A stretch of 64,000 bases of DNA from Umezawaea tangerina (GTDB taxonomy: Bacteria; Actinomycetota; Actinomycetes; Mycobacteriales; Pseudonocardiaceae): positions 806,001-870,000 of the forward strand of contig NZ_PVTF01000001.1 in assembly GCF_003002815.1 (NCBI RefSeq), read 5' to 3'. Below the pieces are notes generated by a model. It worked only from the letters and a program-made list of their open reading frames with translations. It ran no database searches and was not told the DNA's origin. Below are positions 15,551-24,858 of this stretch, one piece after another. The position numbers and the translations under genes were made by a program. Position 1 is the first letter of the stretch. Each line of letters begins with the position of its first letter.

Positions 15551-16417
15551 TCAGGCCTGCCACAGCCAGAACCCGATGCCCTGGTCGTCCGTGCACTCGG
15601 CGGTCAGCCCGTAGTCCTCCCGCTCGACCGGACCCGCCGTGCCGCCCCGCCCGACGACCTCCGCCAGCGCCGCGTCCAGGTCCCGCACCGCGTACATCAG
15701 CTTCCAGCCGACCTGCTCCTGCCCGCCCCACAGCCCGGCCATCGTGCCCGCGCCGTCGATCCGCCACCCCTCCTGGACCCGGCCCGGCGTGAACCGCCAC
15801 CCCAGCACTGCCCCGTAGAAGGACTTCGCCGCTTCCGCGTCCGGCACCTGGAACGTGTGGTAGCCGAGTTCCCCGTGCCGCGGCGCGGGTCCGGACTGCG
15901 GTTGCGGGGCGGCCTCGGCCACCAGCCAGCGGTGGCCGAACGGGTCGAGCACGGTTCCGCCGCGGCCGTGCGGCGAGTCCGCGACGGGGCGCAGCAGCTC
16001 CGCGCCGCGCTCCACCGCCCGCCGCACCACCCCGTCGAGGTCCGCGACCTCAATCCGGTAGGACGGGTGCGTGCCGACCGGTGCCAGGTGGCCGACCTCG
16101 GGGAACTCCTCCGACAGCATCACCACCGACCCGCCGAACACCAGCTCGGCGTGCCCCACGCGGCCGTCGTCCACCACGATGGGCTCGCCCTGCCGGACGG
16201 CGCCGAACACCTCCGTGTAGAACTCGATCGCGGCACGCGCGTCGGTGACCGCGAGGTAGGGCGTCAAGGTGCTGAGCTTGGTCTCGGTACTGGTCATGTC
16301 TCCTCGATCCGGGGCGAGAACGGCGTCCGCGAGGCGGGCGCGCAGGCGGGCGGCGAAGGCCGGGTCCGGGTCCACGGGGCGGACCGGCAGGTGCAGTGCG
16401 TCGAACGGGTCGGTCAT
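15551..16417 (-). CDS. Double VOC (glyoxalase/bleomycin-resistance-like) protein
   Basis: A 288-residue protein. An N-terminal segment of about 40 residues (MTDPFDALHLPVRPV...) precedes two VOC modules. Module 1 (about residues 46-160) has YLAVTDARAAIEFYTEVFGA and DPFGHRWLV; module 2 (about 175-288) has GYHTFQVPDAEAAKSFYGAV and ends GIGFWLWQA. Pairs of such beta-alpha-beta-beta-beta units form one metal-binding active site. The ATG at 16417 overlaps the TGA of the sigma factor gene (ATGA), so translation is coupled. ATG 16300 is an alternative start directly before module 1. The substrate is unknown. Confidence 0.82.
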   Translation of the reverse strand: MTDPFDALHLPVRPVDPDPAFAARLRARLADAVLAPDRGDMTSTETKLSTLTPYLAVTDARAAIEFYTEVFGAVRQGEPIVVDDGRVGHAELVFGGSVVMLSEEFPEVGHLAPVGTHPSYRIEVADLDGVVRRAVERGAELLRPVADSPHGRGGTVLDPFGHRWLVAEAAPQPQSGPAPRHGELGYHTFQVPDAEAAKSFYGAVLGWRFTPGRVQEGWRIDGAGTMAGLWGGQEQVGWKLMYAVRDLDAALAEVVGRGGTAGPVEREDYGLTAECTDDQGIGFWLWQA

Positions 16418-16920
16418 CGCGGACCCCCGGTGTACGCCCGGCGGAACGCGGCGCGCGCCCTGGCGAGCAGCGACTCGGTGGCGTGGACGGTGCGCCCGAG
16501 GTGCCGGGCGACCTCCGGGACGGGCAGGCCGTCGAGGTAGCGCAGGGTCAGCGCGCAGCGGTGGTCCGGGGTCAGCGCGGCCAGCACCTCGCGGGCGTGC
16601 AGCGCGTCCACCTCCTCGTCCCACGGGTCGTCGACCCGCTCCTCCTGGTAGGCGAGGCGCAGGCCGCGGGTCTCGCGCTCCTTGCGCCGCCAGTGGTCGA
16701 CGAGCTTGTGCCGGGCTATCCCGATCAGCCACGCCGGGCTGACCGGGCCGCCGTCGCGGCACCCCTGCACGGCGGCGAGGAACGTCTCCGAGGTCAGCTC
16801 CTCGGCGTGCGCCCGGTCGCCGCACCGGGCCAGCAGGTACCCGTAGACCTGGGGCAGCGCCGCGTCGTAGACCTCGAGCAGCGCGAACGCCGGATCGGGG
16901 TGCACCCGCGGTTCGCTCAC
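16414..16920 (-). CDS. ECF-type RNA polymerase sigma factor
   Basis: A sigma-70 family ECF factor of 168 residues from GTG 16920. Region 2 contains VYDAALPQVYGYLLARCGD and ELTSETFLAAVQG; region 4 contains LTPDHRCALTLRYLDGLPVP and EVARHLGRTVHATESLL. The frame continues upstream to a GTG at 16989 but the family begins near VHPDPAFALLEVY. There is no anti-sigma gene next to it; the only partner is the translationally coupled VOC protein. The N-terminal 40 residues of that VOC protein are worth testing as an interaction segment. Confidence 0.85.
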   Translation of the reverse strand: MSEPRVHPDPAFALLEVYDAALPQVYGYLLARCGDRAHAEELTSETFLAAVQGCRDGGPVSPAWLIGIARHKLVDHWRRKERETRGLRLAYQEERVDDPWDEEVDALHAREVLAALTPDHRCALTLRYLDGLPVPEVARHLGRTVHATESLLARARAAFRRAYTGGPR

Positions 16921-17228
16921 ACCCCATAGTCGTCCCGAGTACCCGGACTCCGTCGGGTGAGACCGAACTTCTTCAGGACCGATGGTCACGGGTCGCTGTG
17001 CGCAGTACTGAAGGGGCGGAACCAGGGGTCGATAGGCCGTGTGAGTGAATCAAGATCCCTTGGGGGAGACGCAAAGTAGCCAATAACCGCTGGATTCCAC
17101 GTAAGAGGGACATTCATAGGCGAGGCCCCGAATCCGCAGGTAGGGTTCCGCGTCGGCGCGGGACTGTTTAGAGACCTACGCCGAGTCCGTCCCTGCGTCT
17201 GGATCCGCCCCCCAGCAGGCAAGGTGGC
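16921..17228. other. Intergenic region between divergent sigma factor and GGDEF/EAL genes
   Basis: About 308 bp with promoters for the leftward sigma factor and the rightward GGDEF/EAL gene. A 78-codon minus-strand frame here has no recognisable motif or ribosome-binding site and is not called. No repeats or hairpins of note were seen. Confidence 0.5.
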
Positions 17229-19343
17229 ATGAGCTCAGCCCTCCCCGACGACGTCAGAACAGCCCCCGGAGCAGGAAGACGGGAGCGGCGCAAGCTCGCG
17301 CGCAAGTGGATGTCCGCCGTCGGCTCGACCACCTACATCCCGCTCCCCGTCGAGGAGCTGGAGCACCAGCTGCGCCAGCTCGTGCACCGGCTGCACGACG
17401 CCGTGACCACCGAGCCGTTCGCCCCGGAGCAGGCCTCCGTCGTCGGCGCGCGCCTGGTCGACCTGCACTGCACCGGCCCGGCCAGCCTGCGGACGTCGTT
17501 GGCGCTGCTCGGCACCGCGCTGCTGTCCTCGGCCGAGCTGCAGCGCGTCGAGGGGCTCACGAAGCGGGTCATGGCCGTGCTCGGCGCGGTCGCCTCCGGT
17601 TACGTCGACGCCGCCCAGCTCCTCGTGCTGCGGCAGCAGGAGAGCGTCAGCCAGGCGCTGCTCATGGCGACCAAGGCCGCCCAGTGGAACCTGCGGGTGA
17701 GCGAGGCGCTGGCCGACGAGGTGTTCACGTCCTCCGCCAGCGGCATCGCGGTCACCGACCTGGAGGGCCGGTTCGTCCGGGTCAACTCCGCGCTGGAGGA
17801 GATCATCGGCAGCACCACCGCGGAGCTGGCCGGCCGCCCGGTGACCGAGGTCGTGCACGAGGACGACGCGGAGGGGCTGCTCACCGCGTTCCGCGACCTG
17901 CTCGACGGTGTGCACCAACGGGTCCCGCTGCGGCCGCGGCTCGTGCGCAAGGACGGCGAGGTCCTCGGCGGCACGCTCGCCGTCGCCCTGCTGCGCGACG
18001 CCGACGGCGAGCCCGGCCAGTTCGTCGCGGTCGTCGAGGACGTCAGCGAGCTGACCCTGCTCGGCACCCAGCTCAGCCACCAGGCCCTGCACGACCCGTT
18101 GACCGGCCTGCCGAACCGGCAGTTCTTCAGCACCAGGCTGGAGACCACGCTCGGCCGGGCCGACCCCGTCGCGGGCGTGACCCTCTACCACCTCGACCTG
18201 GACGCGTTCTCGGTCGTCACCGACGGCCTGGGCCGCCGCGTCGGCGACCAGCTCCTCAAGGTCGTCGCCGACCGGTTGGGCGCCGTGTTCAGCGCCGAGA
18301 AGGCCATGGTGGCCAGGCTCGACGGCGCCGAGTTCGCCGTCCTGGTCGAGAACGGCCCGTCCACCCCGGACGTCGTCACCACGATCGACCGCGTCAACGC
18401 CGAGCTCGCCGAACCGGTCTACCTCGACGGCCACGGGATCGCGGTCTCCGCCACCATCGGCGTGGTCGACCGCCCCGCGCCGGGCACCGACCCGGTGGAG
18501 CTGCTGCGCGCCTCCCACCTGACCTTGCGCCGCGCCAAGCGCAGCGGCCGCAGGCAGTGGGGCCTGTTCGACGCCGGCCGCGACGCCGTCGACCGCGCCC
18601 GCTTCGAGCTCGCGGCCGTCATGCCCGGCGCCTGGGAGTCCGGCGAGATCGACATCGTCTTCCAGTCCGAACACCGCCTGGCCGACAACGAGATCACCGG
18701 CCTCACCGCCCAGCTCCGCTGGAACCATCCGGACCAGGGCACCATCGACCACGACCACTGCGTCGAGCTCGCCGAGTCCACCGGCCTCATGCTCCCCCTG
18801 GGCACCTGGCTGCTCCGCGGCGCCGCCGAACGCCTCCGCTGGTGGCAGCAGACCACCAACGCCACCACCCTCCCCCTGTCGATCGCCCTCACCACCAGCC
18901 AGGCCACCGACCAGGACCTCGTCGGCAACGTCCTCCGCGTCCTGTCCGACACCGGCCTCCCGGCATCGTCCCTCCGCCTGGCCCTGCCCTCCGCGCTCCT
19001 GGTGGCCAACCACGACGACGCCACCGACAACCTCACCGTCCTCGCGGACGCCGGCGTCCGCACCGCCATGGACCACTTCACCGGCTCCGTCGACGAGTTC
19101 GCCAGACTCGAAGCCCTACCCGTCCACGAAGTCCGCATCCCCCGCCGCCACATGTGCACCGACCGCACCCCCATCACCACCCGCGTCCTGAGCGACCTGG
19201 TCGCCGCCGCCCACCTCGCGGGCGCCACCGTCGTCGTCAACGGCGTGGACACCCCAGAACTAGCCGACTGGTGGCGCACCACCTCCGCCAACACCGCCAC
19301 CGGCCTTCACTTCGCCCCACCCAAACCACTCACCGACTGGTAG
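17229..19343 (+). CDS. PAS-GGDEF-EAL protein with degenerate catalytic motifs
   Basis: A 704-residue protein, apparently cytoplasmic, with a helical N-terminus, a PAS domain (about residues 165-280, SGIAVTDLEGRFVRVNSALE), a GGDEF domain from HDPLTGLPNRQFF (about 297) and an EAL domain from about residue 460. The GGDEF signature is DGAEF (365-369) and the EAL triad is TAQ (493-495) in LTAQLRWNHP; the DDFG-type motif is DHFT. Both domains therefore lack key catalytic residues, so diguanylate cyclase or phosphodiesterase activity is unlikely. A c-di-GMP-binding or protein-interaction role is possible. Transcription appears to end near the fold-back element at 19437. Confidence 0.85.
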   Translation: MSSALPDDVRTAPGAGRRERRKLARKWMSAVGSTTYIPLPVEELEHQLRQLVHRLHDAVTTEPFAPEQASVVGARLVDLHCTGPASLRTSLALLGTALLSSAELQRVEGLTKRVMAVLGAVASGYVDAAQLLVLRQQESVSQALLMATKAAQWNLRVSEALADEVFTSSASGIAVTDLEGRFVRVNSALEEIIGSTTAELAGRPVTEVVHEDDAEGLLTAFRDLLDGVHQRVPLRPRLVRKDGEVLGGTLAVALLRDADGEPGQFVAVVEDVSELTLLGTQLSHQALHDPLTGLPNRQFFSTRLETTLGRADPVAGVTLYHLDLDAFSVVTDGLGRRVGDQLLKVVADRLGAVFSAEKAMVARLDGAEFAVLVENGPSTPDVVTTIDRVNAELAEPVYLDGHGIAVSATIGVVDRPAPGTDPVELLRASHLTLRRAKRSGRRQWGLFDAGRDAVDRARFELAAVMPGAWESGEIDIVFQSEHRLADNEITGLTAQLRWNHPDQGTIDHDHCVELAESTGLMLPLGTWLLRGAAERLRWWQQTTNATTLPLSIALTTSQATDQDLVGNVLRVLSDTGLPASSLRLALPSALLVANHDDATDNLTVLADAGVRTAMDHFTGSVDEFARLEALPVHEVRIPRRHMCTDRTPITTRVLSDLVAAAHLAGATVVVNGVDTPELADWWRTTSANTATGLHFAPPKPLTDW

Positions 19344-19436
19344 CCAAAGCCAAGGGGCACAACGACACTGGAACCAAAGGACAAGCCGCCCAACCCAACC
19401 CAACCCAGCTGGAAGCGAGCGGTGCTCGTCCGCTAG

Positions 19437-19554
19437 TGCGGTCGGCTTGACTTGGGGTTTTTGGGCTTAAAATTGGTCGGCGGGCAGGCTCTACCACCTG
19501 CCCTTTTTCGCCCGACGAAGCCCAAAAAAGGGGCCCCAAGTCAAGCCGACCGCA
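19437..19554 (-). repeat. Fold-back intergenic element, copy 2
   Basis: A 118-bp palindrome in opposite orientation to the copy at 4733-4849. The arms TGCGGTCGGCTTGACTTGGGG and their complement at the right end match perfectly over 21 bp. The interior has the same GGGCAGG/CCTGCCC hairpin and the same CCCC-containing asymmetric insertion as copy 1. Compared with copy 1 the outer arm bases differ (GCGGTCGGCTT instead of GTGGTCGATTT), and both arms change together. It lies between the GGDEF/EAL gene and the convergent DUF2165 gene and could act as a terminator. Confidence 0.85.
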
Positions 19555-19579
19555 CCCGGAGACAGCTGTAGCGATACCC

Positions 19580-19633
19580 CCGGAGACCGCGGCTAGCGAC
19601 ACCCCTCCGGAGACCGCGGCTAGCGACACCCCC
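19580..19633. repeat. 27-bp tandem repeat
   Basis: Two nearly identical units, each beginning CCGGAGACCGCGGCTAGCGA, occur at 19580-19606 and 19607-19633. A degenerate unit precedes them (from about 19555) and a partial one follows. It is non-coding and lies directly beside the fold-back element in the 341-bp gap before the DUF2165 gene. Confidence 0.75.
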
Positions 19634-19684
19634 CGAAGACCACAGCACCGACACAGCGGCGACACCCACAACAGCGAGAAAGAC

Positions 19685-20197
19685 CTACCCCCTCTCCCTA
19701 CCCACCACCCACACCAGCACCAAGCTGATCCCCGCCACCGTGAAGTTCTGCAACGCGGGCTGCAACCCGTTCCAGGTCTTCGACTGCCACATCTGGAACC
19801 ACTCCCCGCCGATCACGATGAACCCGCCCCCGAACAGCAGCAGCTGCATCACCAGCCCCGCCGTCGTCCACCGCCGCGCCCCTTCCGCGTCCCCCCGCCC
19901 GAACAGCACCTTCACCCACGCCACGACCCCGACGACCAGCACCACCGCCGTCACCGCCTCCCAGGCGATGATCAGCAGGTAGGCGATCGTGACGAGGGTC
20001 GGGCTGGTGATGGCCCGCCACATCACGTTCGGCGAGTTGAACGTGGTGTCCATCGCGAAGACGTGCTCGACGAACGCGCGGTTCGTCCCGTAGTCGGTGG
20101 TGTTCCCGAGGACGACGAGGAGCAGGTACAGCGCGGTGATCGCGGTGACGGCCGCGGCCACCGCGTGGGGGCTGCCGACCCTGGCAAGAAGACGCAT
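19685..20197 (-). CDS. DUF2165-family small integral membrane protein
   Basis: A 170-residue membrane protein from ATG 20197 (the frame opens at 20236). Four hydrophobic segments are visible: AVTAITALYLLLVVLG, TIAYLLIIAWEAVTAVVLVV, LVMQLLLFGGGFIVIG and the C-terminal AGISLVLVWVV. Between the first two lies DYGTNRAFVEHVFAMDTTF, the conserved signature of DUF2165. Its function is unknown. It lies 150 bp downstream of the nSTAND-WD40 gene on the same strand; co-transcription is possible. Confidence 0.83.
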   Translation of the reverse strand: MRLLARVGSPHAVAAAVTAITALYLLLVVLGNTTDYGTNRAFVEHVFAMDTTFNSPNVMWRAITSPTLVTIAYLLIIAWEAVTAVVLVVGVVAWVKVLFGRGDAEGARRWTTAGLVMQLLLFGGGFIVIGGEWFQMWQSKTWNGLQPALQNFTVAGISLVLVWVVGRERG

Positions 20198-20347
20198 GGC
20201 CGGGACCCTACGCAGACGGCTTGAGCCCGACCCCAATTCCTGCTGAAGTGGCTTCGGCGTCCGTTCGGCCCAACGTGGCCCTCACGCTGGGTGTACGGGT
20301 GCCCGCCCTGGGTTCGGACACCTCGGGTTTGATCTTCGACACACGCC

Positions 20348-23300
20348 CTAGGCGCAGGGCGGGTCGTAGCTGAGCTGCGGCAGGTGCCGCTGCCACTGGT
20401 CCTCGGTGAGCACCCCCTTGGTGCTGGTGCAGATCCGGTTGATCGCGTGCTCCTCGTCCAGGTCCCACAGCCGGATCGTGGCGTCGAAGCTGCTGGACGT
20501 CAGGCTGCGCCCGTCGGGGCTGAACGCGATCCCGGTGACGCTGGCGTCGTGCCCGGACAGGGCCTGCCCGATCGCGGTCGGCTTGGTGACGTCGTGCACG
20601 TCCCACAGCCGGACCGTCTTGTCGTCGCTGGCGGTCGCGAGGCGCTTGCCGTCCGGGCTGAACGTCGCGTCCACCGGCGACTCGACGTGCCCGGTGAGCG
20701 ACGGGCCGACCTGCCGGATGGTGTTGCGGTCGCTGATGTCCCACAGCCGGATGGTCTTGTCGTCGCTCGTCGTGGCGAGCGTGCGGCCGTCGGGGGTCAT
20801 CGCGCCGCCGCTGATGGGGGCGCTGTGGCCGAGGACCGCCTGGCCGATCTGGTGGGCGGCGGCGGGATCGCCCACGTCGTAGAGCCGGATGGTCTTGTCC
20901 GCGCTGGCCACCACGACGGTCCGGCCGTCGGGGGTGAACTCGGCGAACTCGATGTACCCGTCCGGGCCCGCGAGCGGTTCCCCCAGCGGTTTCGGTTGGG
21001 AGGGGGTGGTGATGTCCCACAGCCGCAACGACTTGTCGGTCTGCCCGGTGATCAGCTTGGTCCCGTCCGGGCTGAACGCGACGCGCGCCATGTACCTGGT
21101 CTGCAGCACCAGCGGGACGCCGATCGGCCGCGGCTTGGTCCGGTCGCCGATGTCCCACAGCCGCACGGTCTTGTCCTCGCTGGCGGAGGCCAGCGTCCGG
21201 CCGTCCGGGCTGAGCGCGAGCATCGAGACCCCCGACGCGTGCGCGAGGACCGGTGGTCCCAGCGGTTGCGGGTCGTTCGGGTCGGACAGGTTCCACAGCC
21301 GGATCGTGCGGTCGTCGCCCGCGGTGATCAGCAGCTTGCCGTCGTCGCCGTAGACCGGTGACGACGTCTGCCCGCTGTGGCCGACCAGCACCGACGACGG
21401 CAGCGACCACAGCCGGACGGTCTGGTCCGCGCTGCCGGTGGCGAGGCTGCGCCCGTCCGGGCTGAACCCGACGGCGAACACCGTGCTGTTGCGGCCCGCC
21501 AGCGGGCTGCCGAGCGCTTGGGGGCGCGCCGGGTCGGTGACGTTCCACAGCCGGGCGGTGCTGTCCGCGCTGCCGGTGGCGAGCAGGCGCCCGTCCGGGC
21601 TGAACGCCACCGACCAGACGGCGCCCTTGTGGTCGGTGAGCGGACGGCCCAGCGGCACGGCGGCCGCCGGGTCGGTCACGTTCCACAGCCGGATGGTCTT
21701 GTCGTCGCTGCCGGTGGCCAGCGTGCGCCCGTCCGGGCTGAACGCGACCGAGTGGATGGTGCTGTCGTGACCGTCCAGCGGTTGGCCGAGCGGGACCGGC
21801 GCGAGCGGGTCGGCGAGGTTCCACAGCACGACGGTGTGGTCGTCGCCGCCGACCGCGAAGAGCTTGCCGGTGCGGTCGAAGGCGATGGACCTGACCGCCG
21901 CGGTGTGCCCGCCCAGCGGGTCGCCGAGCGGTTTCGCGGCCGCCGGATCGGTCACGTCCCACAGCCGCGAGGTGTGGTCCTCGTTCGCGGTGGCGAGCAT
22001 CCGGCCGTCCGGGCTGAACGCCAGCAGGTAGATCGTGCCGTTGTCGCCCTCCAGCGGGTCGCCGAGCCGCCGGGGGTGGCCGATGTCGCCGACGTCCCAG
22101 AGGATCACGGTCTTGTCGTCGCCCGCGGTGGCCAGCGTCCGGCCGTCCGGGCTGAACACCGCGGAGCTGACCCAGCTCTTGTGCCCGAGCAGCGGTTCGC
22201 CCAGCGGCTTGGGGTTCGAGCGGTCGGTCACGTCCCACAGCCGCACGGTGTTGTCGTAGCTGGCGGTGGCCAGAGTCTTGCCGTCCGGGCTGAACGTCGT
22301 CAGGTACACCGCGCCGGTGTGCCCGGTCATCGGCATGGCCAGCGGGGACGTCTCGGTCGACACGAGCCGGGTGTAGACGTCCTGGTCGTCGGGCCGCATC
22401 CGGTGCGCGACCAGGTCGAGCTGCGCGGACAGCGACGGGTCGCTCTCCTGGAGCCGGTTCGCCTCCGCCACGACACCGCGGAACACGGCCTCGTCGCGTT
22501 CCCGCACGGCGAGCACGGCGGCCGTGCCCGCGATGAGGGCGAGCACCACCACCGAGGCGACGGCGGCCCGCCGGATCCACGTCGACCGGGTGCGCTGCTG
22601 GCTCGACACGGCGAGGAAGTCGTCCGCCGCGGCGGTCAGCGAGCCGGGTCCGGCGCCGTCGGCCCACTGCCGGGCCGTCTCCAGCCGGGCGCCGCGGTAG
22701 AGCAGCGACGAGTCGCGCTCCTGCGCCGCCCAGGTGGCCGCGTCCTCCTCCAGCCGCTGCCGCAGCAACGTGCCCTCGCGGTCCTGGTCGACCCAGGTCC
22801 GCAGCCGGGGCCACGCCTGCAGCAGCGCCTCGTGGGTGATCTCGACCGAGCCCGCGTCGAGCGTCACGAGCCGGGCCCTGGCCAGCACCTCCAGCGCCTC
22901 CTCGGCCGCCGACCGGTTGGCCGCCTGCTCCACCAGCTCGTGCCGGGTGGACCGCCTGCGGGTGTCCTGGGTGTCGTCGCCGACCCGGACCAGGCGCAGC
23001 AGCAACGAGCGCGCGGCCCGCTGGGCGGCCGGGTCGAGGTCGGCCCACGCCCGTTCGGCCGTCGCCGCGACGGCGCCCTGGATGCCGCCCGCGCCGCGGT
23101 AGCCGGTGATCGTGAGCTTGCCTGCCTGCCTGCGCTGCCAGGTCGCGAGCAGCGCGTGCGACAGCAGCGGCAGCGCGCCCGCGTCGTAGGCGCCCTGCCT
23201 GCCCTGCGGCCTGCCGCTGCGCACGCCGAGGTCGCGCAGCATCAGCTCGATCAGGCCGGGCTCGAGCTGCAGGCCCGCGGCCTTCGCGGGCCGGGACACC

Positions 23301-24427
23301 GCCTCGCGCAGCTCCGCCGACGTCATCGGCCCGAGCACCATCTGCCGGTCCTGCAGCGCGTCGGCCAGCTCCGGGTAGGCCAGGCAGCGGCCGTAGAAGT
23401 CGGCGCGCACACCCAGCACCACCAGCACCGGCGGCGTGCCGCCGGGCAGCGACGGGGTGCACGCGGCGTGCAGGGCCTGCACGAACACCTGGAGCCGCGC
23501 CTCGTCGCCGCCGAGCGTGAACGCCTCCTCGAACTGGTCCACGACCAGCACGAGCCGGTCCGCGCCGTGCCGCGCCGCGTACGCCGAGAACGACGCCCGG
23601 ATCTGGGTGGAGAACCGCATGACGCCCATCAGCGTCTGGCCGATGAACGCCTCCGCGCTCTGGCCGCCCGCGAGCAGGTCGTGGTCCATCCCGTCCAGGC
23701 CGAGCGCCAGGTCGAGCGCGTCGGCGAGCTCGGGCACCTGGTGCGCGAGCTCCTTGAGCGGGTCCGCGCCCGGCGTCATCAGCACGACCGGCCATTGCGC
23801 GGAACCCTCGACGCCGAGTTCGCCCCGTGCGATGGAAGGAATCATTCCGGCGCGCACCAGAGAGGATTTCCCGGCACCGGAAGCGCCGACCAGCATGACG
23901 ATCCCACTGGTGTCGACCGCGTTTCCGAGTCGGTTCACCAATGCGGCGGTACTGCGTTCCCGACCGAAGAACCACCCCGAATCCTCGGGGCGGAATGCGG
24001 CCAGTCCGCGATAAGGACAAAGGCCCGACTCGCCAATGGGGGAATCCTCTTCGGAGGATTCACCGCCGGCCGCCGGACTCGCCTGCGCCTCCTCCCACAG
24101 CGCCCGCCACGCGGCCAGGTCGTAGAGGTCGGGGACGACCGGCTGCGGGTGCGCCTTGCGGGCCTCGCCGATGAGGATCTCGAGCACCACCGACAGCGCC
24201 GCGAAGCGCGCGGGCACGTTGCGACCACGGCGCCAGTCGCTGACCCGCTGCGCGGTCGCGCGCACCGGGCGGTCGCGCTCGTCGGTGCGCCGAGCCCGCG
24301 TCACCGACTCGGTGACCTTCTTCAGCGGGGGGTCGCCCGCCTCCGCGTAGAGCAGGGCGAACCTCTCGGCGAACACCCCGCGCGGTCCCATACCCGGACC
24401 GGAACTGCTCATCCGCTGGCCTGCCAT
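20348..24427 (-). CDS. HTH-nSTAND NTPase with TM segment and 14 WD40 repeats
   Basis: A giant protein of 1359 residues. An XRE-like HTH lies in residues about 15-90 (AQRVSDWRRGRNVPARFAAL). A conflict-type STAND NTPase follows: CPYRGLAAFRPEDSGWFFGR, Walker A VGASGAGKSSLVRAG (about 180-194), Walker B VLVVDQFEEAF. A membrane segment AAVASVVVLALIAGTAAVLA is near 625. Fourteen WD40 repeats end the protein, each close to FSPDGRTLATGSDDKTIRLW, consistent with two seven-bladed propellers, then a short Cys-containing tail. STAND-WD40 proteins act as signal-gated switches; in bacteria some are regulatory and some defensive. No effector gene is adjacent. ATG 24412 is an alternative start. Confidence 0.85.
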   Translation of the reverse strand: MAGQRMSSSGPGMGPRGVFAERFALLYAEAGDPPLKKVTESVTRARRTDERDRPVRATAQRVSDWRRGRNVPARFAALSVVLEILIGEARKAHPQPVVPDLYDLAAWRALWEEAQASPAAGGESSEEDSPIGESGLCPYRGLAAFRPEDSGWFFGRERSTAALVNRLGNAVDTSGIVMLVGASGAGKSSLVRAGMIPSIARGELGVEGSAQWPVVLMTPGADPLKELAHQVPELADALDLALGLDGMDHDLLAGGQSAEAFIGQTLMGVMRFSTQIRASFSAYAARHGADRLVLVVDQFEEAFTLGGDEARLQVFVQALHAACTPSLPGGTPPVLVVLGVRADFYGRCLAYPELADALQDRQMVLGPMTSAELREAVSRPAKAAGLQLEPGLIELMLRDLGVRSGRPQGRQGAYDAGALPLLSHALLATWQRRQAGKLTITGYRGAGGIQGAVAATAERAWADLDPAAQRAARSLLLRLVRVGDDTQDTRRRSTRHELVEQAANRSAAEEALEVLARARLVTLDAGSVEITHEALLQAWPRLRTWVDQDREGTLLRQRLEEDAATWAAQERDSSLLYRGARLETARQWADGAGPGSLTAAADDFLAVSSQQRTRSTWIRRAAVASVVVLALIAGTAAVLAVRERDEAVFRGVVAEANRLQESDPSLSAQLDLVAHRMRPDDQDVYTRLVSTETSPLAMPMTGHTGAVYLTTFSPDGKTLATASYDNTVRLWDVTDRSNPKPLGEPLLGHKSWVSSAVFSPDGRTLATAGDDKTVILWDVGDIGHPRRLGDPLEGDNGTIYLLAFSPDGRMLATANEDHTSRLWDVTDPAAAKPLGDPLGGHTAAVRSIAFDRTGKLFAVGGDDHTVVLWNLADPLAPVPLGQPLDGHDSTIHSVAFSPDGRTLATGSDDKTIRLWNVTDPAAAVPLGRPLTDHKGAVWSVAFSPDGRLLATGSADSTARLWNVTDPARPQALGSPLAGRNSTVFAVGFSPDGRSLATGSADQTVRLWSLPSSVLVGHSGQTSSPVYGDDGKLLITAGDDRTIRLWNLSDPNDPQPLGPPVLAHASGVSMLALSPDGRTLASASEDKTVRLWDIGDRTKPRPIGVPLVLQTRYMARVAFSPDGTKLITGQTDKSLRLWDITTPSQPKPLGEPLAGPDGYIEFAEFTPDGRTVVVASADKTIRLYDVGDPAAAHQIGQAVLGHSAPISGGAMTPDGRTLATTSDDKTIRLWDISDRNTIRQVGPSLTGHVESPVDATFSPDGKRLATASDDKTVRLWDVHDVTKPTAIGQALSGHDASVTGIAFSPDGRSLTSSSFDATIRLWDLDEEHAINRICTSTKGVLTEDQWQRHLPQLSYDPPCA

Positions 24428-24679
24428 CCGTTGTGGATCCGGACCGGAAAACCCGATAGGAGCGTGTGATCAGGTCTTTTGTCGGCCGTCATAAGTCTGC
24501 GCGGTCCACCCTAACGACTTCCCCTGTCAAGCTGCTCCACGACGTTCCGCTCACCTGTCGGTAGTGCGAAGGAGACCTGATTCCAGTGGTTTCACAGTCG
24601 ACTGACGAATACCGCGGGGCGTTCGCCGCTGAGAGGTCCTGGGGGTCTTCTCAGTGGTCGCGACCCGGTCGTTGGACCG

Positions 24680-24841
24680 GTGCGGCGACCTGACCGCAGG
24701 CCACCCGTCCCGGCGGCGGTCCTACCAACCGCCGTCGGTGACGGGGTGTGCCCGGTGCTCCGGCTGGTCCTCGATCTGCAGACGCTGGGTCGGGTCGAGA
24801 TCCCGCTGGGGAGCCTCGTCCGGCTGGTCGCCGCGGAGTGA
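24680..24841 (+). CDS. Possible small gene upstream of a hairpin terminator
   Basis: The 833-bp gap 24428-25260 holds no obvious gene. The best candidate is a 53-codon frame from GTG 24680 (or 31 codons from GTG 24746) ending in PVLRLVLDLQTLGRV and EIPLGSLVRLVAAE, with coding-like hydrophobic periodicity. The stop is followed 17 bp later by an 11-bp-stem hairpin at 24859-24892. No family is recognised and no strong ribosome-binding site is visible. The minus-strand frames in this gap look like shadows. Confidence 0.25.
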   Translation: MRRPDRRPPVPAAVLPTAVGDGVCPVLRLVLDLQTLGRVEIPLGSLVRLVAAE

Positions 24842-24858
24842 ACGCCGGAGCTGTACCG

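Noticed and set aside
16986-17222. 78-codon minus-strand frame upstream of the sigma factor
   Set aside because: No ribosome-binding site, no motif, and it covers the expected promoter region.
19554-19640. Short tandem units considered as a CRISPR array
   Set aside because: Units are adjacent without spacers and no cas genes are present.
21377-24469. 1030-codon plus-strand frame opposite the WD40 protein
   Set aside because: Shadow of a repeat-rich gene; no domain pattern of its own.
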